Source of the DNA: an uncultured Acinetobacter sp.
GTDB lineage: Bacteria > Cyanobacteriota > Vampirovibrionia > Gastranaerophilales > Gastranaerophilaceae
Reading direction: 5' to 3'
DNA length: 64,000 nucleotides
NCBI GenBank assembly: GCA_947306495.1
Contig: CAMZGT010000004.1
Coordinates: forward strand, 16,259 to 80,258
Shown here: positions 18,184-26,483 of the stretch, piece after piece
How positions within the stretch are numbered: position 1 is the stretch's first letter
How the letters are laid out: the number at the start of each line of letters is the position of its first letter
Translations under genes and position numbers: made by a program
Notes under the pieces: generated by a model
Database searches by the model: none
What the model saw: only the letters and a program-made list of their open reading frames with translations
What the model was told of the DNA's origin: nothing

Positions 18184-20205
18184 TTATTTACCCATCGGAT
18201 ATGCTCTTACGACTGTTACCGAACCATCAACGTTCTTTCTTACGGGAGCTTCAACTTCGTCATCATCAAGGTCTGCTGCGAATGCTACCGGTGTATTAAC
18301 TGGTGATTGCATTATGTCATCAGGAACCCACTGAGTCATTAAGTTTTTAGCGTTTTCATTGTCCGGAATATTTTGATTTGGAACAGGTGTCGGTTTCGGA
18401 TCCGGTGTTGGCGGAATTGGTTCGTTAGGACCAATTAAGTATGTTGTGTTTTCTGATGGTTTTAATGTTAGTTGGTTATAACCGTTAGGACCATCTGTTA
18501 ATTCGTATGTTATTACTTCATCAGGTCTGATTGTTGTAACTACACCATCTCTGATATTTGTGTAGTTAGTTGTGAAATCTCTTCCCGGAAAATCAAGTTT
18601 CAGGTAATCTGTTTCTGAGCCTACGTTAATATTTTTAGCGTGTACGTCAGGACCTGTGATTTCAATTTTTGAACGATATGCTGTTAAGTTTACATCATTA
18701 GCATTTGCTCCTGTTACTTTTAAGTCGCCGTTTGATGAGATATATGCATTACCCGGAGTGTTAATTTGAGTAATTTCACCACCTGCAACTTTGAGATAAT
18801 CGTGACTCTTAATGTCTTTTGGAATGAATGTGTAATTTTCCATTACACTGATTATTTGTTGAGCAGTTGTTATAGTATCACCCGTTTCTGTTGTGTAATC
18901 TGCCAAAGAACCGATGTAGCCGTTTGATGAAAATTTATATTCATTAGCTGTCAAAACAGCTTTTCCGTCTGATAATACATTCAAATTATCTGATTTTAAA
19001 TCAATTTTATTTGCTTTAGTATCAATAGTTACCGTAACATGACCGTCTTGAGCGTGTGCTGATAAATCACCACCAACTGTCAAGCTGCCATCTAGTATTC
19101 TGCCTTCTTCAAAATTGTAGTTGCCGATGTGTATATTATCTTTTGATTGAATATTAACATTTCCTCCAACAGTGTTGTTACCAACTACGTGGGTGAAGTG
19201 CTTGTATCCGTATGGATTTTCAGATTGAGCAACTGTTGTAAGGTTCATATCCTTTCCAACTTGTACATTACCAACTTCTAAGAAGCCGCCGCCGTTTTGC
19301 ATATTCAAATTACCATCAACTTTTGTATTTCTTGCATACATTAAAACACCGTTACCGGTCGCATTAACATCACCTGTCACGTGAAGAGCTTTACCGTTAT
19401 CCACATAGTTAAGTACAATGCTGTCATCTGATTTCACTGTTAAGTTACCTTTTATTTCACCACCTGTAACTGTTTTTACATAGCCTTTATCCGAAACGAT
19501 ATATACATCGCCGTCAATTATCATAGCTTCAAGCCTAACAGCATCCGTTGGTGCTGCATTACCTGTTGACAAATAGTCTTGACCGTTAGCTGTTATTAAC
19601 TTAACACCGTTACCTGCTTTAATATTAGACGAAATCGCATTTACAGCAGGAGACAGAATGTTGTATTCTCCGCCAACAGTGAAGTTTGAATCTTTAATTG
19701 TAACAACGCCAACCGCATCTGCTGTTGCAACATTTACTACGTTCATTGCGCCGTTAACAAAGCTTGCTGTCATTGGTTGAGTTGTAATCATTGTATCACC
19801 CGCAGTAGTAAATCTTGCCCCGTCAAATAAAACACCGTTCGGGTTTGAAATAATTAAGTTGCTTATACCGCTGTTTGCGTTAATCTGTCCGTAAATATTT
19901 GACATGCCTTGATTAACTGTGTTTAAAACAGTAAGATTATTTGCTCCGTTTACTGCATTAAAGTTAAGAGTTTCTCCTTTATCTACGTTCAAAGTGTTCC
20001 AGTTAACGTGGGTGTTAGCATTAAAATTTAAAGTTGCAGAACCTGCACCTTTTGTCACATCAACTAAACCGCCTGAAGCCGAGTTAATGACTGCACCGCC
20101 GTTTTGTGTGCCAAGTCCGGTGTCAATAGCTGCCATTGATACTTGCATTGACGCAAAAACCATTGTCAAAACAATTGTTGATAATTTTTTCTTAAAGTTT
20201 TTCAT
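18184..20205 (-). CDS. Secreted protein with filamentous-haemagglutinin (TPS) N-terminal domain
   Basis: 673-aa exoprotein. Signal peptide of about 26 residues, then a TPS-type domain with the hallmark segments HVNWNTLNVDKGETLNF and ISNPNGVLFDGARF, as in two-partner-secretion proteins (FhaB, HpmA). The middle is a long beta-helix-like repeat region of alternating hydrophobic residues and Gly/Asn turns. The C-terminal about 90 residues are proline-rich then acidic (DLDDDEVEAPVRK). It is short for a TPS adhesin and no TpsB transporter gene is in the window. GAGGA lies before the ATG. A GCAATTTC-type promoter sits upstream. Confidence 0.85.
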   Translation of the reverse strand: MKNFKKKLSTIVLTMVFASMQVSMAAIDTGLGTQNGGAVINSASGGLVDVTKGAGSATLNFNANTHVNWNTLNVDKGETLNFNAVNGANNLTVLNTVNQGMSNIYGQINANSGISNLIISNPNGVLFDGARFTTAGDTMITTQPMTASFVNGAMNVVNVATADAVGVVTIKDSNFTVGGEYNILSPAVNAISSNIKAGNGVKLITANGQDYLSTGNAAPTDAVRLEAMIIDGDVYIVSDKGYVKTVTGGEIKGNLTVKSDDSIVLNYVDNGKALHVTGDVNATGNGVLMYARNTKVDGNLNMQNGGGFLEVGNVQVGKDMNLTTVAQSENPYGYKHFTHVVGNNTVGGNVNIQSKDNIHIGNYNFEEGRILDGSLTVGGDLSAHAQDGHVTVTIDTKANKIDLKSDNLNVLSDGKAVLTANEYKFSSNGYIGSLADYTTETGDTITTAQQIISVMENYTFIPKDIKSHDYLKVAGGEITQINTPGNAYISSNGDLKVTGANANDVNLTAYRSKIEITGPDVHAKNINVGSETDYLKLDFPGRDFTTNYTNIRDGVVTTIRPDEVITYELTDGPNGYNQLTLKPSENTTYLIGPNEPIPPTPDPKPTPVPNQNIPDNENAKNLMTQWVPDDIMQSPVNTPVAFAADLDDDEVEAPVRKNVDGSVTVVRAYPMGK

Positions 20206-20239
20206 ATAAAAATCCTCTTTCTCATTTGTATACCTTAAT

Positions 20240-20270
20240 TATTTAAAGTATTTCTATTTTGAGAAATTGC
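20240..20270 (-). promoter_or_regulatory. GCAATTTT-class promoter of the FHA-domain gene
   Basis: Read on the minus strand: GCAATTTC (20263-20270), 17 nt, TAAATA (20240-20245), with TGTAACAAA and TTGTAAA boxes just upstream. It matches the motif at 4750, 26138, 52578, 59727 and 62363. Confidence 0.45.
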
Positions 20271-20302
20271 TTTTTTGTTACAAAGATTTACAATCAATAA
20301 AA

Positions 20303-20326
20303 AAGCTACAGTAATAACTGTAACTT
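20303..20326 (-). terminator. Terminator of the serine-hydrolase gene
   Basis: On the minus strand AAGTTACAGT, loop TATT, ACTGTAGCTT (10 bp with one G-U pair) followed by a T-run. Confidence 0.75.
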
Positions 20327-20353
20327 AAGACACTAACTATTAACAAAAATTTA

Positions 20354-21556
20354 TTATCCTACGATACTCTTATATATGAGAGCGGATGCCTTCACTATAA
20401 AATCTTTTCCTTGAGGTGCATTATACGGCCGGTTTGCAAGTATAACAATTATGTATTTTTTACCGTCCGGAGCATAAACGATTCCAGCATCACCTAACAT
20501 TGTCCCTATATCGCCTGTTTTATGAACGAATAATGCACCAGAACCAAGACCTGCTGCTATAAGTTTATTATTCTTTACGTGACTCATATAATCTATAATA
20601 TATTCCCTTGAATTAATATTTAAAAATCCTGGGTTATCTAAATTATAAAGAATTTTTGCCAAATCTTTTGCTGTAGTTTTGTTTGTTCCTTTTAAATCAG
20701 GAAGCCAAGTTCTGACATATGTTTTAGAAATACCCCAATCTCTCAGACCTGCATTAACGTCATCCATTCCGCCCATCTTAGCCATAATCATATTTGTTGC
20801 GGAATTATCAGAATCTTGAATCATTGTCTTAGCTAAAGCATCAAGAGAATACTTTCTGCCTGTTTGAGCATACTGCAAATCTCCGGAACCGGAAGCTTTA
20901 TAGTAATTTGTCAGTGTCATTTCATCATATATTGTCATTTGATTAGCTTCAATTGACTTAAACATTCTTACAAGAACAGGAAGCTTAATTATACTTGCTG
21001 CAGAATATTGTATATCTGCATTTATATCAACATATTGACCGTTTTCATATTCCCAAACGTATATTGCAGGTTTAACGGTTGAATACTCTGCCATTAATCC
21101 TTGAAGTGATTTTTTTAAGCCTGTCATTTCTGATGTTTGGTACATTGTAGTAACTTCACTATGTGTTTTTTGAACGGTTGGTGTCATTAAATTTCTGTTC
21201 AGGAATAAATCATTATACAAATAATTTGATACAGGATTCATTAAAGAATACAAATTAACAGAAGAAGATTTTTTATAATCAACTTGTGCCATATTTTTAG
21301 GAACTGAAGTTGTCATATTCAAATTATTAGGATAAAAAACCTGCTTTATCAAATTGTTGTAACAAAAAGGATGAACATATACAGCAAATAAATAAAAACA
21401 AGAAAGAACCATACCTAATCTAAGTAAATAGAATAGAGGGTTAATTCTTTTTTTACGCTTAACAACTTTTTTGGAACGAACTACTCGTTTTGGTATAGGC
21501 CGCACGACATGCAGTCTTCTCTCTTCTCTTCTTACTTGTTGTTGATAAGCGTACAA
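20354..21556 (-). CDS. Membrane-anchored serine hydrolase of the beta-lactamase fold
   Basis: 400 aa. A very basic N-terminal tail (residues 1-38) and a single membrane segment (about 42-62) put the C-terminal domain in the periplasm. The domain has the active-site triad of class A beta-lactamases/PBPs: SIIK (Ser188, Lys191), SDN (249-251) and KTG (346-348). In the omega-loop region the sequence WLPDLKG replaces the class A W-E-P-E-L-N pattern, so both Glu166 and Asn170 equivalents are absent. Deacylation by the class A mechanism is therefore unlikely. A D,D-peptidase-like or other serine hydrolase is possible. The start is TTG with GGAGG 8 nt upstream; no ATG occurs for another 80 codons. 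Confidence 0.82.
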   Translation of the reverse strand: MYAYQQQVRREERRLHVVRPIPKRVVRSKKVVKRKKRINPLFYLLRLGMVLSCFYLFAVYVHPFCYNNLIKQVFYPNNLNMTTSVPKNMAQVDYKKSSSVNLYSLMNPVSNYLYNDLFLNRNLMTPTVQKTHSEVTTMYQTSEMTGLKKSLQGLMAEYSTVKPAIYVWEYENGQYVDINADIQYSAASIIKLPVLVRMFKSIEANQMTIYDEMTLTNYYKASGSGDLQYAQTGRKYSLDALAKTMIQDSDNSATNMIMAKMGGMDDVNAGLRDWGISKTYVRTWLPDLKGTNKTTAKDLAKILYNLDNPGFLNINSREYIIDYMSHVKNNKLIAAGLGSGALFVHKTGDIGTMLGDAGIVYAPDGKKYIIVILANRPYNAPQGKDFIVKASALIYKSIVG

Positions 21557-21720
21557 CTAACTAACCTCCGCTGTCCCCAACATTATATTAACATTTCTTA
21601 ACAAAAGACAAATCATACGAAAAGATGAAGTCTGCTTACTTATTATACTTATTGGCTAGAATTGTAGGGTAATGTTTAAGGAGTTAAAACATTTAAAATG
21701 TAAAAGAAAAGGAGTTTGGT

Positions 21721-22032
21721 ATGAAAAAGTATTTGATAATTATAGCATTTTTTACATTACCTTCATTTGCAGCTTGTCCGATTGAAAGTGGTGAAACTGT
21801 TTGTTCACTGCCTTCCTTTAGGGAACAAATTAAACCCACTTATCAATCTAATTCTCCAAGCAACGCTAATTCGGAGCCTAACAGTCCGCTCCAGCCTCTA
21901 AGCAGACAAGACCCGATTAACCAAATGCGAAGTCCAAATAATAATCTTAACTACAATTCAGGGTGTCAATTTGGAGTTTGTTTGCAAAATCCGAACGAAT
22001 CGAGGCTGCCTATTAATAGCGATATTGATTAA
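21721..22032 (+). CDS. Small secreted protein, Asn/Ser/Pro-rich (103 aa)
   Basis: Signal peptide (residues 1-18, MKKYLIIIAFFTLPSFAAC) followed by a low-complexity mature part rich in Asn, Ser, Pro and Gln. Four cysteines remain in the mature region (CPIESGETVC near the front, CQFGVC near the end), suggesting two small disulphide loops. AAGGAG lies ahead of the ATG. No known family is recognised. It ends inside a very strong terminator hairpin. Confidence 0.65.
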   Translation: MKKYLIIIAFFTLPSFAACPIESGETVCSLPSFREQIKPTYQSNSPSNANSEPNSPLQPLSRQDPINQMRSPNNNLNYNSGCQFGVCLQNPNESRLPINSDID

Positions 22033-22075
22033 AAAAGAGAGGCGCACGCATTGCGTGCGCCTCTCTTTTTTAATC
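22027..22075. terminator. Perfect 24-bp-arm inverted repeat, bidirectional terminator
   Basis: Arms 22027-22050 and 22052-22075 are exact reverse complements around one T, with a GC-rich core (GGCGCACGCA) and A6/T6 flanks. It overlaps the stop of the 103-aa gene and ends 6 bp before the stop of the convergent gene. Confidence 0.92.
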
Positions 22076-22080
22076 AAACC

Positions 22081-22476
22081 TTATAACATATTTTTTCTGA
22101 TTTTTTCTTTTGCCTTATCGATTTCTTTAATTCTTCTTTCAATAGAACGAACTTGTTTTTTAAGTGCTGCTCTTTCGCTTTTTACAAGCTTATATTGAGC
22201 GTCAACGTCTGCATATTTTGTTTTGCAATTTAATAAATCGTTACGAATATCAACCTGAGCGTTATCTAATTGTTCAATTGCATTTTGAATATTTCCGTTT
22301 CCAATAGCATCTCCGTTAAGAGAAGTTGCTGCCGCAGGAGCAGAATTCTTGTTGGTAAGAGTTGTTGTACCGTAAGACGTATCATTAAAATTCAATGGTG
22401 TAAAAGCATTTCCATCGGCATAAGCTGCACAGCTTAATAAAACACAGATGCTTAAAGCTAAAACTGTTTTTTTCAT
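22081..22476 (-). CDS. Small secreted coiled-coil protein (131 aa)
   Basis: Signal peptide MKKTVLALSICVLLSCAAYA (cleavage after Ala20; LSCAA is a poor lipobox). A Thr/Asn/Ala-rich linker follows (to about 60), then a charged helix of about 70 residues (VDAQYKLVKSERAALKKQV) with heptad character. No family is recognised. It is probably a periplasmic or surface-associated structural protein. Confidence 0.65.
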   Translation of the reverse strand: MKKTVLALSICVLLSCAAYADGNAFTPLNFNDTSYGTTTLTNKNSAPAAATSLNGDAIGNGNIQNAIEQLDNAQVDIRNDLLNCKTKYADVDAQYKLVKSERAALKKQVRSIERRIKEIDKAKEKIRKNML

Positions 22477-22522
22477 ATTTAGTTTCTCCTATTTTTACTT
22501 AATTATATTATATTTTTTACAA

Positions 22523-22550
22523 TTTGCCTATCCTTTAATAAATGTATAAT
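22523..22550 (+). promoter_or_regulatory. Promoter with leaderless start of the second YkgJ-type gene
   Basis: TTTGCC (22523-22528), 16 nt, TATAAT (22545-22550). The ATG at 22559 follows after 8 nt without a ribosome site. Confidence 0.5.
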
Positions 22551-22558
22551 ATATAAAT

Positions 22559-23017
22559 ATGGAAAATAATTATTGTAACAAATGCGGAGAATGCTGCCGC
22601 AACATCAGAGCTGATTTTAAAAGAAATATATTATATTTTGACGGAATTCAGGAACTTGACCCAAAGTTTAAAGATATGTTGATTGAGAAAAGTAAAGACG
22701 GAGATATTTCCGAATGCACTTGCAGATATCTAAAAGGAAATTTATGTACAAATCCTCAGAAACATATATTTTGTGCATTGTACCCTTCACACCCTTTTGC
22801 TAATCTGCCTGAGGATTGTGACTTTCGCGGAATCATTTTTATGCAAAGTGAAAAAATAAAAAAAACAATAAGAAAAATGAAAGAAGAAATTATACACTAC
22901 AGCTCTTTAATTGAATCAGGCGTTTCAAAAACAGAACAAAATCAATACCAGAAGATAATAAATTCTCACCAAAGTTATATTAACAGATATTTAATGTATG
23001 GTTCTAATGATTGGTAA
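22559..23017 (+). CDS. YkgJ-family cysteine-cluster protein (152 aa)
   Basis: Begins at once with the cluster CNKCGECCRNI (residues 6-14) and has a second set CTCRYLKGNLCTNPQKHIFC followed by ALYPSHPF, the usual layout of the CxxCxxCC zinc/iron-chelating family. The C-terminal 60 residues are helical and charged. It resembles the 1108-1500 protein in the cysteine motifs only. The gene lies alone ahead of the cluster at 23.2-26.8 kb. Confidence 0.78.
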   Translation: MENNYCNKCGECCRNIRADFKRNILYFDGIQELDPKFKDMLIEKSKDGDISECTCRYLKGNLCTNPQKHIFCALYPSHPFANLPEDCDFRGIIFMQSEKIKKTIRKMKEEIIHYSSLIESGVSKTEQNQYQKIINSHQSYINRYLMYGSNDW

Positions 23018-23071
23018 TACAAACGTATGATTTTTCGACAAACACCTACATCAAATATATGATTTTTCATT

Positions 23072-23108
23072 TTTACAAATATTAATTTTTGTAAAGATAT
23101 TTTATAAT
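23072..23108 (+). promoter_or_regulatory. TTTACAAA dyad and -10 box upstream of the 23.2 kb cluster
   Basis: TTTACAAA (23072-23079), 8 nt, TTTGTAAA (23088-23095) is a perfect dyad followed by TATAAT (23103-23108). TTTACAA/TAACAAA boxes also precede the GCAATTTT-class promoters elsewhere in the window. The 235-bp gap also holds a direct repeat TATGATTTTTC (two copies about 33 bp apart) and an AATCACTTAG-type repeat just before the ribosome site. Confidence 0.4.
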
Positions 23109-23252
23109 ACAATTAGGAAAATTGACTTATAGTACATTTCCATTAAGAGAAAGATAGAAACAAGAACACAGTGCACTAAGAACAAGGTGCAAAAGCAGAT
23201 TGATTCGCATAATCACTTAGTTGCTTAGTCACTTCAAAAGGAGATACCGCTT

Positions 23253-24860
23253 ATGGGTATGGCAGCATCACAGGCAAGGTATTTGGCACTTGTCGCAAGA
23301 AAATCAAATTGTGAATATGAAGGACAACAGATAAACCAAGCAAGGTTGAACCTTTCCAATCAATCTGCGAATTTATTCAACCAGATGTTAGGATTAAAGG
23401 TTCCTGTTCCGCCGAGTACACAGGATTTCACAAAAACACAGTACTCGTTCTCTGACGGAATTAATAATGCTGTAATAGATTACTGGAATCAGCTTGCAGA
23501 GCCTGATAGTAACGGTTATAACTATGTTGTAAATTATCACTATAATGCAAACATTTATACAGGTTCTCAAAAGAAGATGAACGACCCGCAAGTACAGTTT
23601 TCTTGGGATGTTCCGCCTAGCAGCGAATGGGCGGCTAATGTTGCAACAATTGAAGCAGCATTAAAGAAAATTACAGAAAAACAAAAAGCTGTTGATGATG
23701 CGGAAGCTGCGCTGAGCAAAATAACATCTCAAGCAGCAAAATTGTCTACATATGCAGATAAAGCAACATATAAAGAAAACATGACCGCGAGTTATGATTC
23801 TGATAACAATAGCTACAAAATATATCAAAGTGCAGCAGAAAAAGAAACATATGTAGCATATGATAAATTAGGAGAAAACCCTAAAACTGAAATTGACGGT
23901 TACATAGAAGAACTTAAACAAAATGGTGTAAGCATTGACACTGCAAATGTGTATTATGATGCAACAAACAAACGTATTGCATTTAAAGAGGATTTGGAAG
24001 CCTTAAAACCTAAAGGAGCAGCAACAGCTCCAAATGGTAATAAAACCAGTCTTACTGTTTATCGTATGACAGGCGCCAAAACAGACAATTACAACACTCT
24101 AGCAAGTATTAATAATGATATAGCAAAAGCTAAACAAGCTCTAAGGGATGCAAATACTGCGCTAGATGAAGCAAAAGAAGAATACGAAGCTCTAAGCGTA
24201 CCAAGTTATATAGGTAACAACAAATTAACACCTCTTGAAGAACTTACCGATGCACAGGCAGCAGAAATTCAGCAGGTAATAAAAGATATGCAAGCTCAGG
24301 ACGTTCAAACCACAATACCAAAGTGCTTTGCAAACGGTACGTATTCAAAAAATGACTACATAGGCGGTTTGTATTCTTTTGTTCTTAATGGTGTTACATA
24401 TTATGCAACATACTACGATTTAGCAAAAACTGCATCAGAAGGTACCGGCATAAATCACATTGACGACCAGCCGCAGTTACCTTATTATAACGCATCGTAC
24501 ATAAATACCAGAGTAGATAAACAAGAAAAAGCTATTCTCGAAACAGATGCTAACGGCAGATTTGTATCAGTCCGACTAAGTAATGATACCGTTAAATATA
24601 CGCTTAATGTTGAAACCATAACAGACGATGTGGCATATGAAGATGCAATGAACAAGTATTATTACGAAAATGCCCAATATGACAAAATGGTTCAAGATAT
24701 CAACGCTAAGACCTCAATAATTCACGCAGAAGACAGAACGTTAGAGTTGAGATTAAAGCAGCTCGAAACAGAACAAAATGCTCTGTCAAACGAAATGGAA
24801 GCAGTACAAAAGGTTGTCAAAGAAAACGTTGAAAAATCATTTAAAACATTCGGCGGGTAA
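23253..24860 (+). CDS. Large MG-signature helical protein, putative flagellar-type secretion substrate (535 aa)
   Basis: No known family recognised. The N-terminus MGMAASQARYLALVARK is followed by an amphipathic helix to about residue 45. The centre has two long Ala/Lys/Glu coiled coils (about 130-170 and 285-320) and a Tyr-rich, beta-like region (365-470). The C-terminus is a coiled coil (LEXEQNALSNEMEAVQ pattern) ending ENVEKSFKTFGG. There is no signal peptide or membrane segment. The ends are shared with 26484-26816 and 58542-59540; the middle is not. Conserved terminal helices around a variable core are typical of flagellar axial proteins and type III substrates (inference). AAAGGAG precedes the ATG. 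It is probably co-transcribed with the next gene, 32 bp on. Confidence 0.75.
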   Translation: MGMAASQARYLALVARKSNCEYEGQQINQARLNLSNQSANLFNQMLGLKVPVPPSTQDFTKTQYSFSDGINNAVIDYWNQLAEPDSNGYNYVVNYHYNANIYTGSQKKMNDPQVQFSWDVPPSSEWAANVATIEAALKKITEKQKAVDDAEAALSKITSQAAKLSTYADKATYKENMTASYDSDNNSYKIYQSAAEKETYVAYDKLGENPKTEIDGYIEELKQNGVSIDTANVYYDATNKRIAFKEDLEALKPKGAATAPNGNKTSLTVYRMTGAKTDNYNTLASINNDIAKAKQALRDANTALDEAKEEYEALSVPSYIGNNKLTPLEELTDAQAAEIQQVIKDMQAQDVQTTIPKCFANGTYSKNDYIGGLYSFVLNGVTYYATYYDLAKTASEGTGINHIDDQPQLPYYNASYINTRVDKQEKAILETDANGRFVSVRLSNDTVKYTLNVETITDDVAYEDAMNKYYYENAQYDKMVQDINAKTSIIHAEDRTLELRLKQLETEQNALSNEMEAVQKVVKENVEKSFKTFGG

Positions 24861-24892
24861 TTAAGATAAAAGTAAAAAAAGAAAGAAAAACA

Positions 24893-25750
24893 ATGTCTTA
24901 CAAAAACGATGGATACCTAGTAATAGCAAACAGATACGGCTCAGCTTCTTCAGACGCCAAAGTAATGCTTTATGAAACCTATGACAGATTAAGAGATTTA
25001 ACTGTATCAGGTTCAGGAAGCTCAGGAACAGGCTTTGAAGCAGCCGGAGGATTCTTGTATCAATTGGCTAGTTTATTTGCGCCATCTGCCTTTATGACAA
25101 CATTGGGCGGAACCACAGCAATGAACATTCCTGGAACTTCATACTGGAGTCAATACACCGGCGGTACTGGCGGACTTACAGGAACATATTCATCTTTTGG
25201 TGTAAATTCTTTAGGAAACTATTCCGGATTTCCTAGCGGCTACGCTGCTAACATAGGGAATCGTATGAGCGGATACACAACAGGTGGTGCAAGCGGAATC
25301 GGTGACTTACTAAACGGTTTTGGCTCATCGGATGGTGCTACAACAGGTTTTGCTTCGGGCATAGGTAGTATTGCAGATATCGCAAGTACTGCAGCTTACG
25401 GAATTGGTACTGCAAATGGTTATGGTATTGGTGCTAAAAACATATTAATGCCTCTTGCAGGTATCGTATCAGGTTGGGGCGGTATTATGACAGCTGCTGC
25501 TCCTTATTTGGGAGAATTCGGACTCCCTGCAGTTGTTATGGGTAACTTAATGCAAGGAACAACATCAGCCGCATTATCGGCCTACCAAACCGTATCAAGT
25601 AACATTGTAGCGAACGCTGACGCAATACTTTCTCAGAAGGTTGCAAACATTGAAACTGTTTGTAAAATGTTAGATACACAGAGTGATGTAGTAAGAAAAA
25701 TGCTCAAAGACGATGTTGAGTCCAAGGGCAAAGATATTCAAGACATGTAA
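24893..25750 (+). CDS. Glycine-rich protein with helical ends (285 aa)
   Basis: No family recognised. The N-terminal helix (residues 1-37) is polar. A long Gly/Ser/Thr/Ala-rich middle (about 38-215) contains hydrophobic stretches such as GFLYQLASLFAPSAF and IMTAAAPYLGEFGLPAVVMG that could insert in membranes. The C-terminal 65 residues form a charged coiled coil (SQKVANIETVCKMLDTQS). There is no signal peptide. It follows the 535-aa protein in the same direction, so they likely work together. A translocator-like or filament-associated role is conceivable but unproven. Only a weak AAAGAAAG ribosome site is seen. Confidence 0.7.
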   Translation: MSYKNDGYLVIANRYGSASSDAKVMLYETYDRLRDLTVSGSGSSGTGFEAAGGFLYQLASLFAPSAFMTTLGGTTAMNIPGTSYWSQYTGGTGGLTGTYSSFGVNSLGNYSGFPSGYAANIGNRMSGYTTGGASGIGDLLNGFGSSDGATTGFASGIGSIADIASTAAYGIGTANGYGIGAKNILMPLAGIVSGWGGIMTAAAPYLGEFGLPAVVMGNLMQGTTSAALSAYQTVSSNIVANADAILSQKVANIETVCKMLDTQSDVVRKMLKDDVESKGKDIQDM

Positions 25751-25806
25751 CGAATAGGAGATAAAAATATAAATATCACCTGTTGAATTAAAAGAGAAGA
25801 GAGAAA

Positions 25807-26010
25807 ATGCAAGGACGCACATTTTACAGAACAATGCTGGATATATTTTTAAACAACGTTATCGTAAAATCGATAACGTCAGTTGTAAATTTTTGTAAAG
25901 AACAGCGTTATTATTCACGAAAAGAATTAAAGTTTTTTCAAAATGTGCCGATAAATAATGTAAAAGTCGATAAATACGATAATCGATTTTTGTTTCAAGT
26001 AACAAAGTGA
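25807..26010 (+). CDS. Doubtful 67-aa open frame
   Basis: An ATG with GAAGAGAG upstream opens a 67-codon frame with no recognised family. Against it: the frame contains a 9-bp-arm inverted repeat (25856-25879) and a complete sigma-28 promoter (25928-25954), and its composition is not distinct from intergenic sequence. If it is not a gene, 25751-26202 is a 452-bp regulatory region for the 26.2 kb genes. Confidence 0.25.
   Translation: MQGRTFYRTMLDIFLNNVIVKSITSVVNFCKEQRYYSRKELKFFQNVPINNVKVDKYDNRFLFQVTK
25856..25879. repeat. Inverted repeat downstream of the glycine-rich gene
   Basis: ACGTTATCG-TAAAAT-CGATAACGT, perfect 9-bp arms. It may be a terminator stem (a short T-run follows 10 nt later) or an operator. 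Confidence 0.45.
25928..25954 (+). promoter_or_regulatory. Consensus flagellar sigma-28 (FliA) promoter
   Basis: TAAAGTTT (25928-25935), exactly 11 nt, GCCGATAA (25947-25954): a full match to the enterobacterial FliA consensus TAAAGTTT-N11-GCCGATAA. It points toward the 26203 and 26484 genes, with a start near 25962 and a leader of about 240 nt. A 9-bp hairpin followed by TTTTT at about 25963-25989 might attenuate the transcript. Confidence 0.75.
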
Positions 26011-26137
26011 CAAAGCTTTGCAATTATATTTTAAAGTATTAAGAAAGAAATATCATGCAAAATATTAATTCAAAGACAGTATTTAATACCCTCTTAACAA
26101 CTTTATTAAGAAATGTAACAAATACCCTAAAAATTAG

Positions 26138-26174
26138 GCAATTATTAAAGATTACATGTTTTATAATACATGTA
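26138..26174 (+). promoter_or_regulatory. GCAATTTT-class promoter with operator-like dyad
   Basis: GCAATTAT (26138-26145), 16 nt, TATAAT (26162-26167), preceded by TGTAACAAA (about 26114). The -10 box is the spacer of a perfect dyad TACATGT-N8-ACATGTA (26153-26174), an arrangement suited to repression. AGGAG (26189-26193) lies 9 nt before the 26203 ATG. Confidence 0.55.
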
Positions 26175-26202
26175 GGTCTGTATTGCATAGGAGCAAAAAA
26201 CC

Positions 26203-26472
26203 ATGCGTGAAGAACTACAAGATAATATAAAACGGTTAGTGAACTTTGTGAATTTTACACGCTCGTTCTTCAAGCGAAAAAATCCGTTTAAGGCACTTGC
26301 TGTTAATATTATATCGGCCTTAAAGGACATGCTTACCATAAGACAAAAGTTAAAAATGGCAAAGTATAGGGTAAGTTACCACCAGCACCAGCTTCACAAA
26401 ATGGAAAGTTTGATAGCAGAAAGTAATGAACACACATTCCTGAAAGGCAAAAACTTAAACGAAACAAGATAA
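26203..26472 (+). CDS. Small basic helical protein (89 aa)
   Basis: No family recognised. It is strongly basic and apparently all-helical (FTRSFFKRKNPFKALAV, then MLTIRQKLKMAKYRVSYHQHQLHKM). There is no signal peptide or clear membrane segment. It starts with AGGAG at a 9-nt spacing and ends 11 bp before the 110-aa MG-signature gene, so the two form an operon under tandem sigma-28 and GCAATTTT-class promoters. A chaperone or accessory role for the next product is possible but not shown. Confidence 0.65.
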   Translation: MREELQDNIKRLVNFVNFTRSFFKRKNPFKALAVNIISALKDMLTIRQKLKMAKYRVSYHQHQLHKMESLIAESNEHTFLKGKNLNETR

Positions 26473-26483
26473 AGGAACCGATT

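Noticed and set aside
20354..21556. Class A beta-lactamase resistance gene
   Set aside because: Catalytic Ser, SDN and KTG are present, but the deacylation Glu166 and Asn170 equivalents are missing, so a resistance call is not supported.
26055..26210. 51-codon frame ending inside the 89-aa gene start
   Set aside because: Weak start context, it contains the whole promoter and TACATGT dyad, and its apparent similarity to the next protein (IRQ-x-LK) is too short to mean anything.
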